Source of the DNA: Bugulina stolonifera
Lineage: Eukaryota; Bryozoa; Gymnolaemata; Cheilostomatida; Bugulidae
Length of the DNA stretch: 64,000 nt
Reading direction: 5' to 3'
Assembly: GCA_935421135.1 (NCBI GenBank)
Contig: OW285191.1
Span: forward strand, 12,341,700-12,405,699
In this document: piece after piece, positions 22,739 to 37,900 of the stretch
How positions within the stretch are numbered: position 1 is the first letter of the stretch
How the letters are laid out: the number at the start of each line of letters is the position of its first letter
Made by a program: the position numbers and the translations under genes
The notes under the pieces: generated by a model
What the model was told of the DNA's origin: nothing
What the model saw: the letters and a program-made list of their open reading frames with translations, nothing else
Database searches by the model: none

Positions 22739-23799
22739 CTATCTCCGTCGTTCTCTTCTGTCCTTATATGATTCCCGTTTACGTCTCGTATTCACAGCCT
22801 TAGCGAACCCAGTGTCACAGCTATAAGGTGCTCTGTCTACTAAGTCGGCGTTCATTTGCTCGCATCTCTCATAACACTTAAAGGAGTCATACCCATGGTA
22901 TATATACTCGCATGAGAGACATCCTGTTATACAAGTGCACTTGATTCGAAATGTTACACCTCGGGATGTCCGGGGAAGTAGTGTACCGCTGTAACGGTAA
23001 CAGCCATGTCGTCTTAACTCTCGAAGATTTGACTGGGACTCACAAATACATGCCAAGATCAGCAGCACTGTTATATAGCTGACAACCTGAAAATAGACTC
23101 AGCACTTAGAACATAGAGGCTCTAAATCCATAAACGTACATGTGTACACGTATGCCTTACTGAAGTCGCTATCACATGGACGTTCTATTGAGCAACTCTA
23201 ACACAACAAGCCAGTCAACACTCAAAAACGCTGTAAATGCTTGAACGGTGCCTTCAGAGGTTTTAAGCGCAATTTAACTTTCACTAATATTAGCTAATAA
23301 ATGACGAAGTCTGGTTTAGAAAAACACAAGCACACTTGGACGAGGTACACTGTACAATGCTTTAATTATATATTAAGCAAACATCTGTATGGTTAACAGG
23401 CAGATCGCTAGCCTTTACAGTCACCCAGTGCATTTGGCATTGCCACAGGGTTCAACACAGCTCGTCAAAATGCTCCAACTGCAACCTTCGTTTAAGGTTT
23501 AAAGCCCGAACACCCAAAAATTAAGTGAGGTCATCAAAGTTGCATGCAACAAAGACAAGCGAGTTGGTAGTAACATCACGTCTGACCGCAAAGGATTTCC
23601 TGGGCAACTCACATATGCACAATCACACTGCGCAATCAAGCTATGTTTGCTGTATGACAATTACAGTGCTTACAAGTTATGGCATACAGCAATAACTTAT
23701 GCACTAAAGTAGCTACAGTAATAACAAAGTACCTTACACGTAGATAGACCAAGCTTGGTATTTGCATGAAGTTTCTTTACTTACTTGTATCAGATTCAT
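22739..23799 (-). CDS. Small secreted cysteine-rich protein, diverged member C (two exons, 120 aa)
   Basis: Exon 1 (23785-23799) encodes only MNLIQ; exon 2 (22739-23086) encodes 115 residues and the stop. The joined start MNLIQVVSYITVLLILACIC is a signal peptide. The architecture (tiny exon 1, phase-0 intron in the signal peptide, one exon for the mature chain) matches genes A and B. A core C-x3-C-x2-C-x11-C-x3-C with GYDSFKCYERC resembles GYNLKWCFKQC of copy A, so I infer a distant paralogue. Unlike A and B it ends in a very basic tail with NTRRKRES, a likely furin-type processing site, and RRERRR. A TATA box lies about 145 bp upstream. Function is unknown. Confidence 0.68.
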
Positions 23800-23940
23800 G
23801 TTGATGTGGTATAATAAAAAACACCGTTCGTTCAAACTTGTCTCCGTCGACACCTTCTCTCCTCTCTCTCCTTTCTGTCCTCTGTCTCTCTACTGATTAG
23901 ATATTCCTAACTACAACCACTAAGTAGTGTAAATGAGAAC

Positions 23941-23950
23941 TGTTTTATAC
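23941..23950 (-). promoter_or_regulatory. TATA box of cysteine-rich gene C
   Basis: Minus-strand GTATAAAACA lies about 145 bp upstream of the ATG at 23799. The leader between contains a long purine-rich tract (minus-strand GAGAGAGGAGAG type, about 23855-23900). Confidence 0.5.
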
Positions 23951-23959
23951 ACACTCGAT

Positions 23960-26900
23960 CAATGTCAAAATAACGAATATTTGAAAGATTTCCAACATTT
24001 TTGATAAATTGCAATACACCTTCTGTCTGGTCAGCTGCACGTCAGCCTCTTGTCTCTGAAAGGCATGCAATCTGGTACATATCAAAACAATATTACATAG
24101 TATTGTATGTTGCAAGAGAAAGTCAGCGTAATGAATGTACAGCTGTCCTGGTGATAAACGTTTACTAGACAGTTTCCCGTCGAAGACACTCGAACTTAGA
24201 TGTACAATGCTTCCTGTCTAAGATACTCATATATATGAAAAGGATGAAGTATATAATACACATGTGTTGCACCTTTGGCAAAAACTAACACGATCAAAAC
24301 CCTTAGTACAGCTTTGCATAGGTATGCAGCCGTGTACATGTATGTGTACGTGTACATGTAAAATCAAACTGTGTTGAAAGTTACCAATTCTGTTTCTATT
24401 AGACAATAAAGAATCGAATGAAAGATGTTTCTGGTTAGTGGAAGAGAATAATGTTATATATTGTGCATACTATTATAATAATTTTATTATAACTTTGCAA
24501 CCAATGATGCCTTCTCTAAGAATTCAAACCGAGTCAGTGAATCTACCGTCCGCATGACATGTGACTATAACTATCATACAATAGATCCACAATGTATTGT
24601 TTCGTAAATATAGCAGCCAAAGACTCAATATATTTTTGGTACCACAATATGGCATGCATGTACGTGTAGCTCATTACTTACACATACTATACCAGCACTG
24701 CAGACTTTTCTGAGTCAATCAGTAAATTCAAATATTGCTAACAGTTGACATTGTAGTATTGTGCTAGGTAAGAACAAGTGTAATTTAGTTTATCAATATA
24801 CTTGTTATTGCAGTATAATTCACAACAACTTTAATTGACTACTTACTTTTATCATTAGACATATAGTAAGTATAATATATTAAAATATTCAGTATATTGT
24901 AGTAGGTGCACATTGTGTATGGTACATAGTGTGTGATGTATTCTGATCAGAAAAGTTTATTACTCTCCAAAAATACTATTATACTATTATTACCACGATT
25001 ATTAACAATGAAATCTACATAACAATGGATGTTATATTTCGATGTTATATTAAAATATTTAATAATACAAGTAAATGCCATCGATTTACATTATGGAATA
25101 GAGTGTATTTCAGTCTCTTCTAGAGTCCATAGTTATTCAATTCCTCTTGCAATCAGTAACAGGGAACTTTTGAGTCGGTCTTCTTAACTATCATTCTCTA
25201 ATATACATCGTATGAGTAAACTAAAGCATCATAATCCCAATGCGCAAATGTATTTTTCAATATCCATTGAAAGACAGACTGTGTTACATTACCTGAGATA
25301 ATTTATATTTCTATTTTAGTCGTTATTAATAAATATTTTTGGTGATATTGTTATTTTATTTTATGTACCACAGCACTGCATTTTGAAGTTGTCCTCCCTA
25401 ATCTAAACTAACAAAAGATGAATGAGCAAACAACTTTCAATTTAATAATGAACGGAACACACTAATTGCACATTAATTCAGTGCTGCGACAGTCAGAAGG
25501 CAAGGTGGGCATTTGCCTCCCTAGAAATCTGTCCAAAGAATATTTGTTGATGTAAACTCTCTACATTGAACTTTGAGTACATTTACTACAAATTATGATC
25601 AGTGTAACCTGAAGGGCAGTGCAAGTGGCCTGTAATCCTGCATACTTATTTGAATTTGATAAAGAACATTTCTGGCCTAGACCTTTGGTCCCCTCAGCCA
25701 GAAATACCTGCTACAACCTGTACTAATGTAAATGTATTGATAGTCCCCATGCATTGGCATGGTACTGGTTTCTATTATGACTACCACAACTGTATATAAT
25801 TATGGTTCACTAATCATTGTTTTAGCTGCAGTAGTACTAGAACTAGAACTATCTGTCAAGATTAGAAAGAAGGAAGATGAATGGATGTGGTCATACAATG
25901 TACATGTACATGTAGATCATGCCTGTGTAACATGTTACGGAGTTATCGTACCACGCAAGACGGCAATGAGCAGGAAGTCCGCTCTCAATGTGACCTTTAA
26001 AAACTAGAGCCATTTTTAATTGGCTGGCGATGAAACCGGAAACAGCCTTGGTTGGAATTTTTTTATTGAATCAAAATAAAAATAATGTGCCAGTTGAACA
26101 GGCGAGGGTAGATTAGCAAGCATTAATAAAATTAGGTATAATTGTGCCAATGGAATCAATCCGTATTACACCATTGTTTTATCTCGACTTACTTCTGCTG
26201 AAGGATGTCGAGAGCGAGTTATGTTATCACAAGAAACTTTAGTTTTATTTACTTTTTGATAGTTTAAAAATTAATTAATACTTTTGTTGTGTTTAACATA
26301 GGGGCTTAGATAATTAACAATACAATAAAAATGAAATGAATGTATATGGTTATATGCCATACATATACATGCATAATTTAAATTATATGAATATAATCTC
26401 TACAGCTGTATCTTGTTATATTTAAATTTTATTTGTTTATAGAATTAGAATTAAGAATAAGAATTTTATTCTTTTTTTTCTGTAGCTATTATTTGTTGCT
26501 TATAAAATAACAATCTTAGTTTAGCATCTATCCTTCATACTTATGTTGTGCTGCTGCTCTCTAACTTTATTAAATGAAAATCATTGTACCAATTACTCAT
26601 GCTGGAAATTGGCCTACTAACTGTAGGCGCAGCCTGTATAAATTTTTACCCTTTGGAGTATATCACAGACAAAATTTTTCTGCAAATTATACAGGTACAT
26701 CTTAAGTGCCATGTCACAAATGCTGTAGGCCTACTATAACTCAATTTTTCATAGCTGTTAGCTATTTCATATTGAAAGGTTTAGGGACTTACCATGACAG
26801 GGAACTTTATTAAAGAAGGTGCAAATTCGGTTGGATAGGCTTTTCAGACTAGCTAGTATTAACTTTGAAACTCAAATTAATGGAAAAAATTAATTATTTG

Positions 26901-28920
26901 CTGTTCTCGAATCTGAGTCATATTTGTGCCTTCTGCACTGGATTGATATGCATGTAGCCTGCTTGTTACCAAAATCGGTTGGGAGTCCAAGCTGAAGGTG
27001 TATTTTAATATTTTTCTTTAGCATTATGAAGGTCTATCTATACCTTAGCAATTATCTTGATTCATTCATTGTCACTGCAGTGTTTAACATAAAACGTGAC
27101 CGACCCATTATGCCTATGTTCTTACTACAGCTCTTTTCTAGTAGATCACGATTATTCTCCTACTACAGCTCATACGTATATATCTAATTAAAAGACCTTG
27201 TAATTGCATCTACTGCTACGATTGATAAACCAAATAGTAGCAAACTTAGCTCCGAATTGAAAGAGTGGGTGACAATTAATGGTAATTGCAATAAAGTTGC
27301 ACATTTTAAATTTTACTCATTATAATTATTATGTTAAATTTGTATCATTAACTGTTTATGTGTTATTGCAATGATATCTCCAGTTGTGCTGGAGACACTG
27401 TTAGACAGGGTGTGATCAGTGACCCATCATATACTTTGGCCAATCACCATCAAGATGATGGCATCATATTTTGGATGTAATTGGTGGTTCATTTTCTTGG
27501 TTAATATTTTTAATTATTTTCACACTTGTTGTATTTTTTATAATACATTTACTGCATTATTGTCATTATGCACAACTAAATCTTTGTTATCCAGAAGTAA
27601 CCTATAGAGTTTACTTTTATTCTCTGTAGCATGTGCTATGGCTATATGGCTTACCTTTGTCAATCAGTACTAAGTAGCTAATCTGTGCCTTGCTTGCCAA
27701 GATTAAAAACAATTTGATTTGGTACAATGGTATAATAACTGCCAAGTATTTCCAATATTGTATTGTATAATGTATCTGTGATGAACATGATATGGAGCTA
27801 CAACAGTGCAATACTACAGATATTGTAATATCAGAGTCATACTGATTGATTGTTGTTGATTAGCATATATTATGACAGTGTATAACTGTGTAGGCCTACT
27901 ACTAGTTGTTTAGTAGTTGTAGAAGGATTATAGGAGATGAATCATATAATGGTAATTAATCTATCCCTATTACTGTGTTGGTATTGACATAGCTGGTGTG
28001 TTGGGAAGGCCAAGTAAACATAGGCCTACAATATAGCAGTGCAATAATAATATACACTTGTATTCTTCTAATGTGCTAAGGAATGAATAGCACTAATCAG
28101 CATAGTTTAAGCTCTATGCCAATTATTGCTGAGCTATATCCTATAGCTTGGTGTATCTGAGGCAGACTTTGCTAGTCTTTAAACTCCCTACGAATTAATA
28201 TTATCCTAAAGTGACATTCAAAAAGTGAGATGTTCCAGTTACCCCTAATACCCTAAATACTAAACCAGCCGCTATACTCTGAATTGTGATCTACTGTTAT
28301 GTAACACTTCCTGAGTACTAGTCTGGTCTAGTGACTGAAATCTATCTTCTACCTCCCATGTAGTTACCTGCTTCTGGTTAAATATAATAGTATAATACTT
28401 TTGCAAAGTGCCTGCAGTATCAGTAGTCCTGATATGCATCTCTTCCTGGTTTCACATACTGACACTGTTACAGGGCCGGCTCCCTGGATCAGGTATTCTA
28501 GTTTCATTGTTGTTATTCCAAAGCCAGATAAAAAATTTGTCTAGTTGCTACTGTGGTAGCCACATGACTTTCTCACTGACTATGCTTTCTGACTGGAAGT
28601 ATAACTGGTAATTAATTAGAGAGCATTAGAGACGCTGTTACTAAGGACACCACAGTGTAGATCACTGTGCTGTATGGCATGTAGCCAGTACTGTAGAGGT
28701 CATTTCTCTACACCATAAGTGGAGATAAACACAGATCTCTTCATTTCCTTGTCTTTCTCACCTGATATTTTAATAATGGGAAGTAAGAAAGGTGAGTTTT
28801 AGTATAAATGTGGTAATTAGTAAGATGGGGTCTAGTAACCTATGTATGTACATGTATGATCACTGTGTTCACAGTATGTTGGTAAGGGGTTACAGCAGCT
28901 GGTAACGATCTGGTGGAGAA
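23960..28920. other. Intergenic DNA, no gene seen
   Basis: About 5 kb between the divergent cysteine-rich gene C and the PLC-beta gene. AT-rich. Short frames such as the one at 25759-26007 have no supporting splice or domain evidence. The stretch must hold the PLC-beta promoter and any non-coding first exon, but I could not place them. Confidence 0.5.
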
Positions 28921-28928
28921 AGGAAAAG

Positions 28929-31900
28929 ATGGCCGGAGCAAAGCCTGGAGTACATGTACTCAAACTAGAGTCTAACAGTGTACCACCTGCCTTACAGAAT
29001 GGAGAGCGGGTGATGAGATGGGACGAGGTAGGCAAATTCTCTCCGTTTCCTGTTTCTACTTCCGTTCCATAACCACTACATATCTTCTACTACACTTATT
29101 ATCTGTCAGCCCTGAACATACTTCTCTGTTCTATGACCTGATATGGTGCAGCTTATTGCTGCCTATTATGCTGCCCTTTTGTTTACAGTATGATTATAGT
29201 TACACTGGAGTGGATGAGCTATCTATATAATATGGATATAATTCAATTAGGCAGCTTGATCATGTGGGCTCAGTACATGCTGTCTATCACAAGTATACAC
29301 CCAGTAGTTGTGTGAACATAATACTATAGGTTTATACTATTGAGGTCAATATCTTGACCCTTCCCAACCATGACCCAAATTCTATGTATTACTACTAGCT
29401 TGTAACCCTTGGTTTCTCTCAGGAGGAGCTAACTCCCACACTACTACTTAAAATCATCGAATTTCTCTGCAGTTCGACTGGAGCCTAAAATTTATTGTAG
29501 GGTCTAGTTTACGTGTCCAAACATATAGGTGGTAGACTAGTATAATATAGTATAGTATGGTATACACGTATATATCGTATATATCGTATATGGTCTACAC
29601 TTCACATTATACTGTTTATGCTACAATTATATAGCCTACATGATATGATATGTAATACATTATACACTATAATACCTGATACAATATAGCTGCACATGTG
29701 CATAGTTAGACTATCTAAACTCATTAGAATCAGTGTGGCAGATAGAATGCAGGGATGATTTATTTGCTGGAATACCTACATATTATCAGGGTATTCTTTA
29801 GATACATTAGTTTGAGTAATGTCTGTGTTGTGATGAGTATCATTATTATTATTATTGTACTAGTTTAATGCTATTATACTTGTGCATATACAATATACAT
29901 ACAGTACATACCTATGCTGTATATACATTTACTAGATGTACATGTATTATATACTTGTATGATAGAATAGATAGTAGTTGTATATATAAACATTATGTAT
30001 ATTTAATATAATGATAATCTAATATACTAGATACTGAAGTTCATTCAATACAGACCAACCCTAATATTTCTGATTAAGTGAAAGTGTAAACAAATGATAC
30101 CAACATACATGTCTTATATCTTACATGTGTTACTGTGTAGGTATATCACTACCCTAGAAGCCTAGCTTAGAGGGCTAGACACTGTATGCCATGTATCAAT
30201 GTCACATTCATTACTTATCTTCATTATCTGCCAGGAATTTGATTTGGTTTGTTTGCTTCAGGAGCTTGGCACACCAATGCCTTGTGTACTCAGGGTGGAT
30301 GAGAAGGCTTTCTATCTATCCTGGTCCTACACTGTGCCTCCTTCTACTGTAAGTACTGTATATGCCCCTAAACTGTAAGTACTGTATATACACCTATACT
30401 GTAAGTACTGTATATACTAGTGCTGGGCGGTTTTGATTTGCATGTGCATTCAGTTTTTTTGCAAGATTTTTCAAAAAACTGAATGAAACCGAAGTTGTCT
30501 TCTCACCCTCGGTTTAATTCGGTTTTTTTTATTTATGAAAAAAAACCGAACCGAACCGTAATTATGGCGGGAAAATTTAAATTTTTTTGGAGTTATCATC
30601 CCTTGATTCTATACGGAAAAGAGCAGACAACTCCAGTACGAAGTATATCACGCATTTTGGAGTTATCACACTTCTCATTCCAATCATTATAGAGAAGACA
30701 ACTCACGCGGCAAACTAGCCAATCCTGACTATAAACTTGAATTTATAGAAGTTCAGCTGTGGTCGGACTTGCAGGAAGCATATAATACTGTATGATCAGG
30801 TTGCAACATTAGTTATATTTACTAAAATATAGATACAAGAATTTATTGTTTTGGTTTACAACTTGTATTTTATTATTTACTAGAAACTAACCCATCTAGC
30901 CAAAATATTCACAAAAACTGACAATGCAATCTGTAAAGTAAGTAGTATAGCAATCAGCCACATTGAAATGGAAATACAGGTGATACAGTAATGGTACATA
31001 ACTAAATATGATGAGTGCAGGAAGTAGGTTACTAGCGACCAGCTAAATAATATATTATCAAAACAGTACTGAACTTAGTTTATCAGCAACCAGCGAAATA
31101 ACATATCAAAAATTAATCTACAGGTAATAAATAGTGAATATATGATGAATACAGAAAGTAGGTTATCTGCAACCAGCTATAGCATATCTTACAGTGCTAC
31201 TGTGGCCAGAAGTGGGAGTTGGGAGTGGGAGTTCTCTTTCATGGGATTTTCATCAAGATGGCAAGTCTTCTGATTTAAGAATTCGAGGATAAATAACTTC
31301 TAGAAACCCGAGCTCTCTTTTTGTACTGTGTGCTGCTGCTGTAGTATTCATTGCTGTCACTGGATCACAACATACATCATTACATCATCATCATCAGCAA
31401 GGGCAAGGATATCAACAAGACTCCTTTTACTTGTAGGCCTACGGGACTGTAATTAAAGTAGTGTCAAGTTTGGAATCAAGAATATGACCATTTTAAATAG
31501 TTAAGCTCTAAGTTTTACCCTCTAGATGAAGTGCAACTTGATTAGCTTGGGTAACTCTCTGTGGGTTGAATGCTGCTTAGCAGTTTCAGCATTTTCTAAA
31601 TGCTCAAATTTGATTGACAGGTGATGGTAAGTGGCTAAACAAATATGATTGCTGTTGAATCATATTTAACTTACTATCTCTGAAGATGATCAAACACATG
31701 CTATTCTAGTGCACACATCACTAACTCGGCCTACTAGTAACCAACTAACCTGTTGGCAATGCACCAGCAGCTACAAGAGTACATACATGTAATAGAGACA
31801 TTGAAGGCAATAAACTATGACTGTATGCCAAGCACAGAGCAGATATTATCCAGAAAATTCTACTGAATAACGACTACACTCAAGATATTATACAATCATT

Positions 31901-34900
31901 TACCTACATCACTGATATTGTGTGTATAATATTTCTAATGCTAATTCATTGTACAATGAACCTATATTGCCAGAAAGGATGGATGTGTTATTTTTACAAA
32001 GCTTTGCACCTACATGTACATGTGTCATATCATTTTGGTTGTAATATCAATATGCTACAACATGTACATGTACATGTACATGTACATGTACATGTACATG
32101 TACATGTACATGTCATGTACATGTCATGTCATGTACATGTAGTAGCATATATTACAACCAAAATCATATGACAAATATGATTGCTGTTGAATCATATTTA
32201 ACTTACTATCTCGAAGATGATCAAACACATGCTATTCTAGTGCACACATGACTAACTAACTATGCCTACTAGTAACCAACTAACCTGTTGGCAATGCGCC
32301 AGCAGCTACAAGAGTACATACTAGAGACATCGAAGGCAATGAACTATGACTGCATGCCATGAGCAGATGTTATCCAGAAAATTCTACTGAATAACGACTA
32401 CACTCAAGAAATTATACAGTCATTTACCTACATCACTGATGTTGTGTGTATAATATTTCTAATGCTAATTCATTGTAGGCCCACAATGAACCTGTATTGC
32501 CAGAAAGGATGGGTGTGTTATTTTTACAAAGCTTTGCACCTACATGTACATGTGTCATATCATTTTGGCTGTAATATCAATATGCTACTACATGTACATG
32601 TACATGTCATGTACATGTCATGTTATGTACATGTCATGTTATGTACATGTCATGTTATGTACATGTCATGTACATGTAGTAGCATATATTACAACCAAAA
32701 TGATATGACAAATATGATTGCTGTTGAATCATATTTAACTTACTATCTCGAAGATGATCAAACACATGCTATTCTAGTGCACACATGACTAACTAACTAT
32801 GCCTACTAGTAACCAACTAACCTGTTGGCAATGCGCCAGCAGCTACAAGAGTACATACTAGAGACATCGAAGGCAATGAACTATGACTGCATGCCATGAG
32901 CAGATGTTATCCAGAAAATTCTACTGAATAACGACTACACTCAAGAAATTATACAGTCATTTACCTACATCACTGATATTGTGTGTATAATATTTCTAAT
33001 GCTAATTCATTGTAGGCCTACAATGAACCTGTATTGCCAGAAAGGATGGGTGTGTTATTTTTACAAAGCTTTGTACCTACATGTACATATGTCGTATAAT
33101 TTTGGTTGTAATATGCTACTACTGTACATGTACATGTACATGGTAGTATATCTGCGAGCTCAGGGCTGAGTAACTACCTCTTTGAGACACAAATAATTAA
33201 TTTGATTATGGTAAGATAGTGCAACTTTGTTTAGACATACCTAGATCTCTTCTAGCTTCCAGCGCCACCCTTCTTGAGAAACTTGTTCAACGTTTAGGGA
33301 GTCTAGGAACATGAATGAATGAGTAATGAACGACAAGCAGATAGAGCATTCCAGTCCATTGCTGTACAAATGAAGAACCACCTATGGTAATGGAACGGGT
33401 TCAAAGTTAGTGCAAAGTAGGCCTATAGCACATTCGAAACGTCCCGTTTTGAACTGTCTTTTTTGAACAGTCGAGTCGCAAATTCCTAAGAACCATATTG
33501 GAAGCTAAATTATCTAGTAGTAGTAGTAATACAAATTGTGAAGTTTAGTTGCTAAATGAGTACAGAAAAGAAATGGTCACAAGTTGGTCAAAGCAAGAGA
33601 AGTCAGCGCATTTACATGTATATTTACCTACCCAGGACGGAGTGGGCCACTTGTTTTTAGAAACAAGTTGGTTAAGTAGTACAAAACTGGTCAGGTTTAC
33701 TGTATGTCCACAAAAAGGGTAAAGTCAATGCTATCAATTACCCAAGCACGACATGGTAGTACATCTGCGAGCTCAGGGCTGAGTAACTACTCCTTTGAGA
33801 AACAAATAATTTGACAGACAGTGCAAGTTTGCTTAGACATACCTTAATACCTAGAACTGTTCTAGCTTCCGGTGCCACCCTTCTTGAGAAACTTGTTCAA
33901 AGTTTCTAGTCTGTTACAATAAGAGACAATTCAACAGTTTAGGAGTCTAGAAACATGAATGGATGAGTAATGAATGACAAGCAGGTAGAGCATTCCAGTC
34001 CATTTGCTGCACAAACGAAGAACCATCTATGGTAATGGAGCGGGTTCAAAGTTGGTACAAAATAGGCCTATAGCATATTCACTTTCGAAATTATATTGCA
34101 CTGTGGAATTGAAATGAAAGTATCTGTTCTCTGTTGTAATATAAGAGTTGATCAATTTACTTAGGCCTACTGGATGTGGACAAAAAGTCATGGTCACTAA
34201 TCATTGAAAGTAAGGACTAGCCTATTTGATATATCAGTTATAAGTCGACTAGACTACTGTTTCCAAAAAACAAATTAGTTGAAGTCAGCAATGTTATGTA
34301 ACCCCAACTTAGGAACCAAGTGAAATGCTATCTTGGTATTTACATGTAAATGAAAATAGAATATCTTCCATAAAATACATGTACACACTGACCAACTAGG
34401 AGCATGAGTCCACAAATGCAATTCAAAAGAAACTATTGCTAGCTGGATGCATGTCACACATGACACATTTTGTGGAAGCTGGACTCATTTATTTGCTACA
34501 GTAACAGTGAGCTGTGCCAGCCAATAAATATTAAATAGCCTATTTGTCTTAGCTTAAGCCCAAGCAGTGTTTAAATTTCAAGGAAGTTGTCATATTTTAT
34601 GTCCCAAACTTTTTTAGTAAACTTGATTCACAATCACAATGCAATAAAATACCATATCATATATGTAGATAGAAAGTCAGGATCCATTTCATCAATCTAA
34701 TGAAATTAGGGAGTTCATCTAAAGCTAAATGATAAAAACACAATACATCCTACTATTTAAAACATCCATGCCGTTTGGTACAGGAGTATAGAAAACTTTA
34801 TACCAAGCCATTTGTGCAGTCATTATTCAGCAACTATTCTGAAACATTTTCCTTAAACATGCTCCATTCATCTTTATATTTTTCGACTCATTTTTACAAA

Positions 34901-37900
34901 TTTTGGTTGGCCACCATGAATATAACTCAAGTGGACATGTGGAAAAAATGTAGTTCGCCAGTAATTGAAAGCATATTTGTATTATTGTTAGTTTTGGGCT
35001 GAACATGAACGGATTAATGGCATTTGGAAACTACAATGTAATTAAAGTCCACCATATAAGGCAATGCAAGTTTAGCAATCCAGGTAAACACCAAAATGAT
35101 AAATGAATCTAAATGAAATATTCGTAACAATAAGCACTGTATTATAACATTGACAACAGAACAGTATTGTACGCAATCGAGGCATCAGCCATGGAGCTCA
35201 AGTTGAAATCCATGCTGATGTTTGATTTCCTGAAATGGCAGTCTCGAGTTAAAGACTCTCACTCGAGTTAATTCAAGCAATATTTTTTGGCCTCTTAGAA
35301 GGACTCGTAACTTGGACATATAGATATTGAACACATAAAACTTGAATTGTAATTTATTTATGGCTATGATCAAGGACTCTTAACTCAACTCATCATTATG
35401 TTGCAATATTCAATAACTCATGCAAATGTAAATATTTGTAACTTGAAGTTTTGATTAGTTACTAAAAAGAATTGACTCGTAACTCAGAGTCACAACTAAG
35501 GGTTGGCCGTGGCAACTTGGGTTTCCAAAATAAAACTTGCAAACATCTCTGAATGATTTCAGCTATCGTTATTTGTTACTATTGTACAAAATTTTATTTA
35601 TTTTAATCTAATAACAGTTTAGTTTTCATTGGGCAGCTGTAAATTGCAATGAAAAGAGATAACCACAGTTATAATCACAATTGTGATCACAATTATAGCA
35701 CATTTTAACAGAGATGTGTGCAAGTTTTATTTTGGAAACTCAAGTTTCCATCGCCAACTCTTAGTTGTGACTCTTCAAGTTACAAGTCAATTCTTTCAGT
35801 GACAGATCAAAACTTTCAAGTTACAAGTTAAATACTTACATGTCCCCAGAAACTCAAGGTTTTGTCAAGTTATCCAAGTTAACTACAAGCAAGTTTCAAT
35901 TCAATTCTTTGCTTGTTAAACTCGAGTATTTTTATAGAGTTTTTGGGTTATGGTTTAGCTTATGGTGAAATTTTGTTAGGAAAAGTTGTAGGAAGTTCAA
36001 ATTTCAAAGCAAAATGTCACAGTTTTAGTGTAAAATGTCTTATAATTGTGGTTGTGGTTGGTGGTTATAGCTGTGGATATTTCTATTCATTACAATTCAC
36101 AGCTGCCCAATGAAAACTCGGAGTTATTGAATATTTCAACATAATGATGTGTGAGTCTTTGATCATAGCCATAATTGAATTACAATTCAAGTTACAAGTT
36201 TTTGACAGCTGTGTATTCAAGTTACCAGCCTTTGTAATAAGCCATAAAATGTTGCTTGAATTAACTCGAGTGAGAGTCTTTAACTTGAGTCTGGCATCTC
36301 TGCATTTTAAACTAAAATAGTGACATTTTGCTTGGAAATTTGACATCTTTTCCTAACCAATACATCGCCAAAACCTGAACAATTACAATAGCCCAATAAC
36401 TCTATAAAAAAAGTCATGCTAGTCGAACAAGAAAAGAACTAAACTGTAGCCAGTAGCTTGCTTGTAGTTTAAGTTAACTTTGATAGCTTGATAGAAACTT
36501 GAGTTTCTGGGGACATGTAAATATTTAACTTATAACCGAAAAGTTTTTATTAGTCATAGTGACTAAAAAGGAGTGACTTGTAACTTGAAGAGTCACAGCT
36601 AAGAGTTGGCCATGGCAACTTGAGTTTCCGAAATAAAACTTACAAACATCTCTGAATGATTTCAGCTATAGTTATTCGTTACTATTGGACAAAATTTTAT
36701 TCATTTCAATCTAATAACAGTGCAGTTTGGCCTATACATATATAAATAATAATTATTATTATAATTATTATAAAATAATATAAATATATTAAAATTGTTA
36801 TCATTTTTACTGTAACTGTCGCAAAAATTGTTATTTCATTCAACCAAGGAGTACTCCAACAAATTTACAATAAACAAATAATATTAATTAAATTACACAA
36901 GTACTGTCGTTTCAATCTACAGTAAAACTGGAAAGCAAGGAAAGTAAAAACTTTGACTCAGAGTCAAAGTTTTTACTTAGTTACTAGCTAATACATAGTC
37001 GATAGATAGACAGACTGATCAAGTCACTCTATCAGTCTATCTATCGACTATCATTATGCATTAACTAGTAACTAACTTGATGATTATATAATGATAATAA
37101 TAATAAGTTTAGTCCAATCCAAAGAAATGAACAGAAAATTATTATATGCAATAGAATATTAATATCATTATTCAATATAATTATAATAATGTATTAATAT
37201 CAAATCAATATATTATAAATTATGCTCATTACAATAATTATTAGGCCTATTATTATAATATTATTTATACAATTACTGCAACAACTTACGAGCATAGCAT
37301 TTATTGATTTGATATTATTTATTAATAACTTGTTATCGACGATTTGTGAAATGATCATTCTCTAAGTTTTTATGCAAAATAAATCGAAAATAAAAGTTCA
37401 CACAATTTTTACATTTGTTCAATTATATTATTAATTATTTCTATTTTATATATATTTAATATTAAATTATTTTATATCATATGCACTTCAAATGAAATAT
37501 CATATGAACATCATCATTAACTCGTCTTTACGTTCAGAGTACGATGTTGCATTGGTCAACTAATTGGAATAAATTAAATTCACTAAGTATACAACACAAT
37601 TATATAAAAATATAGATGTATATAATTATAATGAAACTAATATCATTAGGCTAATAATATTTTATTAGTCATGACCACCGATGAAAACCAAAACAAAAAC
37701 CCAGCGGATGACAACATAACCCAGTGATTGTAGGAAATACGAATGGCAAGGATGGCTATTACTAGTTAGACTAGATTCCCGAATCCAGCGCTATCCGCAG
37801 TTGTGTGATTGCAGTGACGCCATAGAGGAGACAACTCCTGGGTGCACGCGCTTGTCTGTACGCGCATACAACACGGCGCATGTCGGAAACGGATGCGGCG

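Noticed and set aside
25759..26007. 82-codon open frame in the intergenic region
   Set aside because: No splice context, signal, domain or paralogue; composition resembles the surrounding non-coding DNA.
31920..33169. Open frames of 62-114 codons with HVHVHV peptides
   Set aside because: They run through CATGTA tandem repeats inside a hAT-type element, recur in each 535-bp unit and have no codon structure of a gene.
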